Positions 5,216-7,233 of a stretch of 7,233 bases of DNA are shown here, piece by piece. Origin of the DNA: Ruminiclostridium sp. (GTDB lineage Bacteria > Bacillota > Clostridia > Oscillospirales > Oscillospiraceae); contig JABUSR010000010.1 in assembly GCA_021442645.1 (NCBI GenBank), positions 1 to 7,233 of the forward strand. Direction: 5' to 3'. The position numbers and the translations under genes were made by a program. The notes beneath the pieces were generated by a model, which saw only the letters and a program-made list of their open reading frames with translations, made no database searches and had not been told where the DNA came from. The stretch's first letter is position 1, and each line of letters begins with the position of its first letter.

Positions 5216-5941
5216 ATGGAAAAGGCCATCATCGGCAGAAAGATCGGTATGTCCCAGATCTTCGACGAAGCCGGTAAGGTCATCCCGGTCACTGTCATCG
5301 AAGCAGGTCCTTGCGTCGTTGTTCAGAAGAAGACCGAGGAGAAGGACGGCTACAATGCCGTGCAGCTGGGCTTCCAGGACACCACCGAGAAGAAGCTCAC
5401 CAAGCCTGAACAGGGTCACCTGAAGAAGGCAGAAGTCCCCATGAAGAAAGTGCTCAAGGAGTTCAAGCTCGACAAGGCGGCCGAGATGAACGTGGGCGAC
5501 GAGATTAAGGCAGACACCTTTGAGAAGGGCGATCACATCGATGTGACCGGCATCAGCAAAGGTAAGGGCTACCAGGGCGTTATCAAGCGCTGGAACGCAG
5601 GTCGTGGTCGTATGACTCACGGCGGCGGCCCTGTCCATCGTCACGCAGGTTCCATGGGATCCGGTACCGATCCGTCCCGCATCTTCAAGGGCAAGATTGG
5701 CGCTGGCCAGATGGGTAACGAACAGGTCACTGTTCAGAACCTGGACGTCGTCAGCGTGGATCCCGAGTTCAACCTGATTGCTGTCTGCGGCGCTGTTCCC
5801 GGCCCCAAGGGCGGTATTGTCTATCTGAAGTCCACCACCAAGACCATCCGCGAGAAGAAGGGCGATGCCGGCATCAGCCTGAACCCGCAGAAGGCATCCG
5901 CACGTGCCAACCCGCAGAAGGCATCTGCAAGAAACCGCTAA
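5216..5941 (+). CDS. rplC: 50S ribosomal protein L3, with C-terminal extension
   Basis: A complete 241-residue L3, longer than the roughly 205-210 usual in bacteria. L3 binds the 3' end of 23S rRNA, is one of the first proteins to assemble, and reaches the peptidyl-transferase centre. The core is normal: GRKIGMSQIF at residues 7-16, SKGKGYQGVIKRW at 114-126, the L3 signature GGPVHRHAGSMG (137-148) leading into RIFKGKIGAGQMGN (155-168), and NLIAVCGAVPGPKGG (186-200). The extra length is a basic tail after about residue 210, ending in two copies of NPQKASAR (223-240) and a final R. The start ATG at 5216 has GGAGG ten bases before it. It is the second gene of the S10 operon, separated from rpsJ by an unusually long gap and from rplD by 19 bases. 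Confidence 0.98.
   Translation: MEKAIIGRKIGMSQIFDEAGKVIPVTVIEAGPCVVVQKKTEEKDGYNAVQLGFQDTTEKKLTKPEQGHLKKAEVPMKKVLKEFKLDKAAEMNVGDEIKADTFEKGDHIDVTGISKGKGYQGVIKRWNAGRGRMTHGGGPVHRHAGSMGSGTDPSRIFKGKIGAGQMGNEQVTVQNLDVVSVDPEFNLIAVCGAVPGPKGGIVYLKSTTKTIREKKGDAGISLNPQKASARANPQKASARNR
5882..5935 (+). repeat. Tandem 27-bp duplication at the 3' end of rplC
   Basis: Two adjacent 27-base units (5882-5908 and 5909-5935) encode NPQKASARA and NPQKASARN. The first 17 bases are identical. Differences are a silent TCC/TCT serine change, CGT versus AGA for arginine, and GCC versus AAC in the last codon. The in-frame copy number and silent drift suggest an old tandem duplication tolerated in the L3 tail. Confidence 0.85.
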
Positions 5942-5960
5942 GGAAAGGAGAGTTTGAGAA

Positions 5961-6581
5961 ATGCCTAAAGCAAACGTATACAACATGGCCGGCCAGCAGG
6001 TCGGTGAAGTGGAACTCTCCGCTGGCGTTTTCGGCGTAGAGCCCAACGAGCCCGCTGTGCACGCAGTTGTGGTGAACCACCTGGCAAACTGCCGTCAGGG
6101 TACTCAGAGCGCTCTGACCCGCGCTGAAGTTTCCGGCGGCGGCAAGAAGCCCTGGAGACAGAAGGGCACCGGCCACGCCCGTCAGGGCAGCACCCGTGCT
6201 CCTCAGTGGACCCACGGCGGTATCGTGTTCGCTCCCAAGCCCCGCGATTACAGCTATCGTCTGAATCGTAAGCTGAAAAGAGTGGCTCTGAAGTCCGTCC
6301 TGTCTGACAAGGCAGCTTCCGGCAATTTGCTGGTAGTTGATAACCTGTCCCTGGACGCCATCAAGACCAAGAGCATCAAGACCTTCCTGGATGCTGTGAA
6401 CGCAGGCAAGACCATTTTCGTCACCCCCGAGGTCAACGAAAACGTCTACAAGTCCGCCCGCAACATCCCCGGTGTCTCCACCACCACTGCCAAGATTCTC
6501 AGCGTTTACGATATCGTCAACGCCGAGAAGCTGGTCATCGACCAGAAGGCACTGGCAATCATCGAGGAGGTGTTCGCATGA
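5961..6581 (+). CDS. rplD: 50S ribosomal protein L4
   Basis: A complete 206-residue L4 (family about 200-210). It has a globular domain on the ribosome surface and a long loop that lines the exit tunnel beside L22. The loop is clear at about residues 44-95, including GGGKKPWRQKGTGHARQGS, with K63, the position at which E. coli macrolide-resistance changes occur, in the sensitive state. In E. coli L4 also represses its own operon through the S10 leader; whether that applies here is unknown. The AGGAG site (5946-5950) lies ten bases before the ATG. Its stop overlaps the rplW start as ATGA (6578-6581), indicating translational coupling. Confidence 0.98.
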   Translation: MPKANVYNMAGQQVGEVELSAGVFGVEPNEPAVHAVVVNHLANCRQGTQSALTRAEVSGGGKKPWRQKGTGHARQGSTRAPQWTHGGIVFAPKPRDYSYRLNRKLKRVALKSVLSDKAASGNLLVVDNLSLDAIKTKSIKTFLDAVNAGKTIFVTPEVNENVYKSARNIPGVSTTTAKILSVYDIVNAEKLVIDQKALAIIEEVFA

Positions 6582-6874
6582 AAACTGCATACGACATCAT
6601 CAGACGTCCTGTGATCACGGAACAGTCCATGTCTGAGACCGAGAGCAAGAAGTATGTGTTTGAGGTCGCCAAGGATGCAACCAAGATCGACATCGCCCGG
6701 GCTGTGGAAGAAATCTTCAGCGTCAAGGTCGTGAAGGTCAACACACTGAACGTTACCGGCAAGATGAAGCGTACCGGTCGTTATCCCGCTGGCCGTCGGC
6801 CCAGTTGGAAGAAGGCAGTTGTCACCCTGTCTGAGGATTCCAAGAACATCGAGTTCTTCGAAGGAATGGCATAA
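6578..6874 (+). CDS. rplW: 50S ribosomal protein L23
   Basis: A complete 98-residue L23, which sits at the exit of the peptide tunnel and docks trigger factor and the signal recognition particle. The N-terminal DIIRRPVITEQSM (residues 6-18) contains E15, which aligns with the docking glutamate (E18) of E. coli L23. The central KYVFEVAKDATKIDIARAVEEIFSVKVVKVNT is the family core, and the basic loop KMKRTGRYPAGRRPSWKKA reaches into rRNA. There is no separate strong ribosome binding site beyond GGAGG within the end of rplD (6566-6570). The four-base ATGA overlap with rplD suggests reinitiation. Confidence 0.98.
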   Translation: MKTAYDIIRRPVITEQSMSETESKKYVFEVAKDATKIDIARAVEEIFSVKVVKVNTLNVTGKMKRTGRYPAGRRPSWKKAVVTLSEDSKNIEFFEGMA

Positions 6875-6889
6875 GGAGGTTAATGCACA

Positions 6890-7233
6890 ATGGCTATTAA
6901 GAGCTACAAGCCCACAACGCCTGCACGCCGTCATATGACCGTGTCTGCGTTTGAGGGTATCGATAAGAAGGCCAAGCCTGAGCGTAGCCTGACCGAGACT
7001 CTGAAGAAGAACGCAGGCCGCAACAGCTACGGCAGAATCACCGTTCGCCATCGCGGCGGCGGCAACAAGCGCAAGTATCGTGTAATCGACTTTAAGCGCG
7101 ACAAGATGGACATGACTGCAACCGTGCTCCGTCTGGAATATGACCCCAACCGCTCCGCCAACATCGCACTGGTCCAGTACGAGGACGGCGAGAAGAGATA
7201 CATCCTGGCTCCCGTTGGCCTAAAGGCCGGCGA
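6890..7233 (+). CDS. rplB: 50S ribosomal protein L2, N-terminal part (cut by window end)
   Basis: The first 114 codons of L2, about 40 percent of the usual 275 residues, open to the window end. L2 is a primary 23S rRNA binder needed for subunit joining and peptidyl-transferase activity. Recognisable segments are MAIKSYKPTTPARRHMTVS, the basic GRNSYGRITVRHRGGGNKRKYRVIDFKR (RNA-binding), and LEYDPNRSANIALVQYEDGEKRYILAP. I chose ATG 6890 because AAGGAGG (6873-6879, overlapping the rplW stop) lies ten bases upstream; ATG 6883 is out of frame. It is the fifth gene of the S10 operon. Confidence 0.97.
   Translation, partial: MAIKSYKPTTPARRHMTVSAFEGIDKKAKPERSLTETLKKNAGRNSYGRITVRHRGGGNKRKYRVIDFKRDKMDMTATVLRLEYDPNRSANIALVQYEDGEKRYILAPVGLKAG

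Overview
The window is chromosomal DNA from a GC-rich member of the Firmicutes. The strongly clostridial-type tRNA genes, the canonical GGAGG ribosome binding sites, the sigma-A-type promoters and the protein sequences fit a gut Oscillospiraceae-like clostridium. That placement is inferred from style and protein similarity recalled from memory, not from a search. It reads as ordinary housekeeping DNA with no mobile element, CRISPR array or phage gene. The interesting material is in the regulatory gaps.

Region by region: (1) 1-2016 holds the C-terminal half of glycerol kinase (glpK), followed 15 bases later by a complete peptidase T (pepT), probably one transcript. (2) 2055-2419 is a compact tRNA operon: a consensus promoter, tRNA-Met(CAU), a terminator-like hairpin, tRNA-Glu(UUC), tRNA-Val(CAC) and a strong terminator. 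(3) 2464-4352 is a divergent pair: a LysR-family regulator on the minus strand and, on the plus strand, a metallo-beta-lactamase-fold hydrolase whose metal-ligand pattern and spacing match AiiA-type N-acyl-homoserine lactonases. A LysR-box-like palindrome lies between them. The hydrolase gene ends in its own strong terminator. (4) 4457-7233 is the start of the S10 ribosomal-protein operon: a consensus promoter, a roughly 270-nt hairpin-rich leader with a terminator-like element, then rpsJ (S10/NusE), rplC (L3), rplD (L4), rplW (L23) and the first 114 codons of rplB (L2), cut by the window end.

The order rpsJ-rplC-rplD-rplW-rplB is the universal bacterial S10 order. The leader resembles in layout, though not demonstrably in sequence, the attenuating S10 leader of Escherichia coli, where L4 shuts down its own operon. 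The rpsJ-rplC gap is unusually long (143 bases) and carries two hairpins and an imperfect direct repeat, so it may hold a second control or processing point. L3 has a C-terminal tail built on a tandem nine-residue duplication.

I found no convincing wholly new biological system. The best leads are the S10 leader, the rpsJ-rplC gap, the hairpin inside the tRNA operon, and the LysR/lactonase-like pair.
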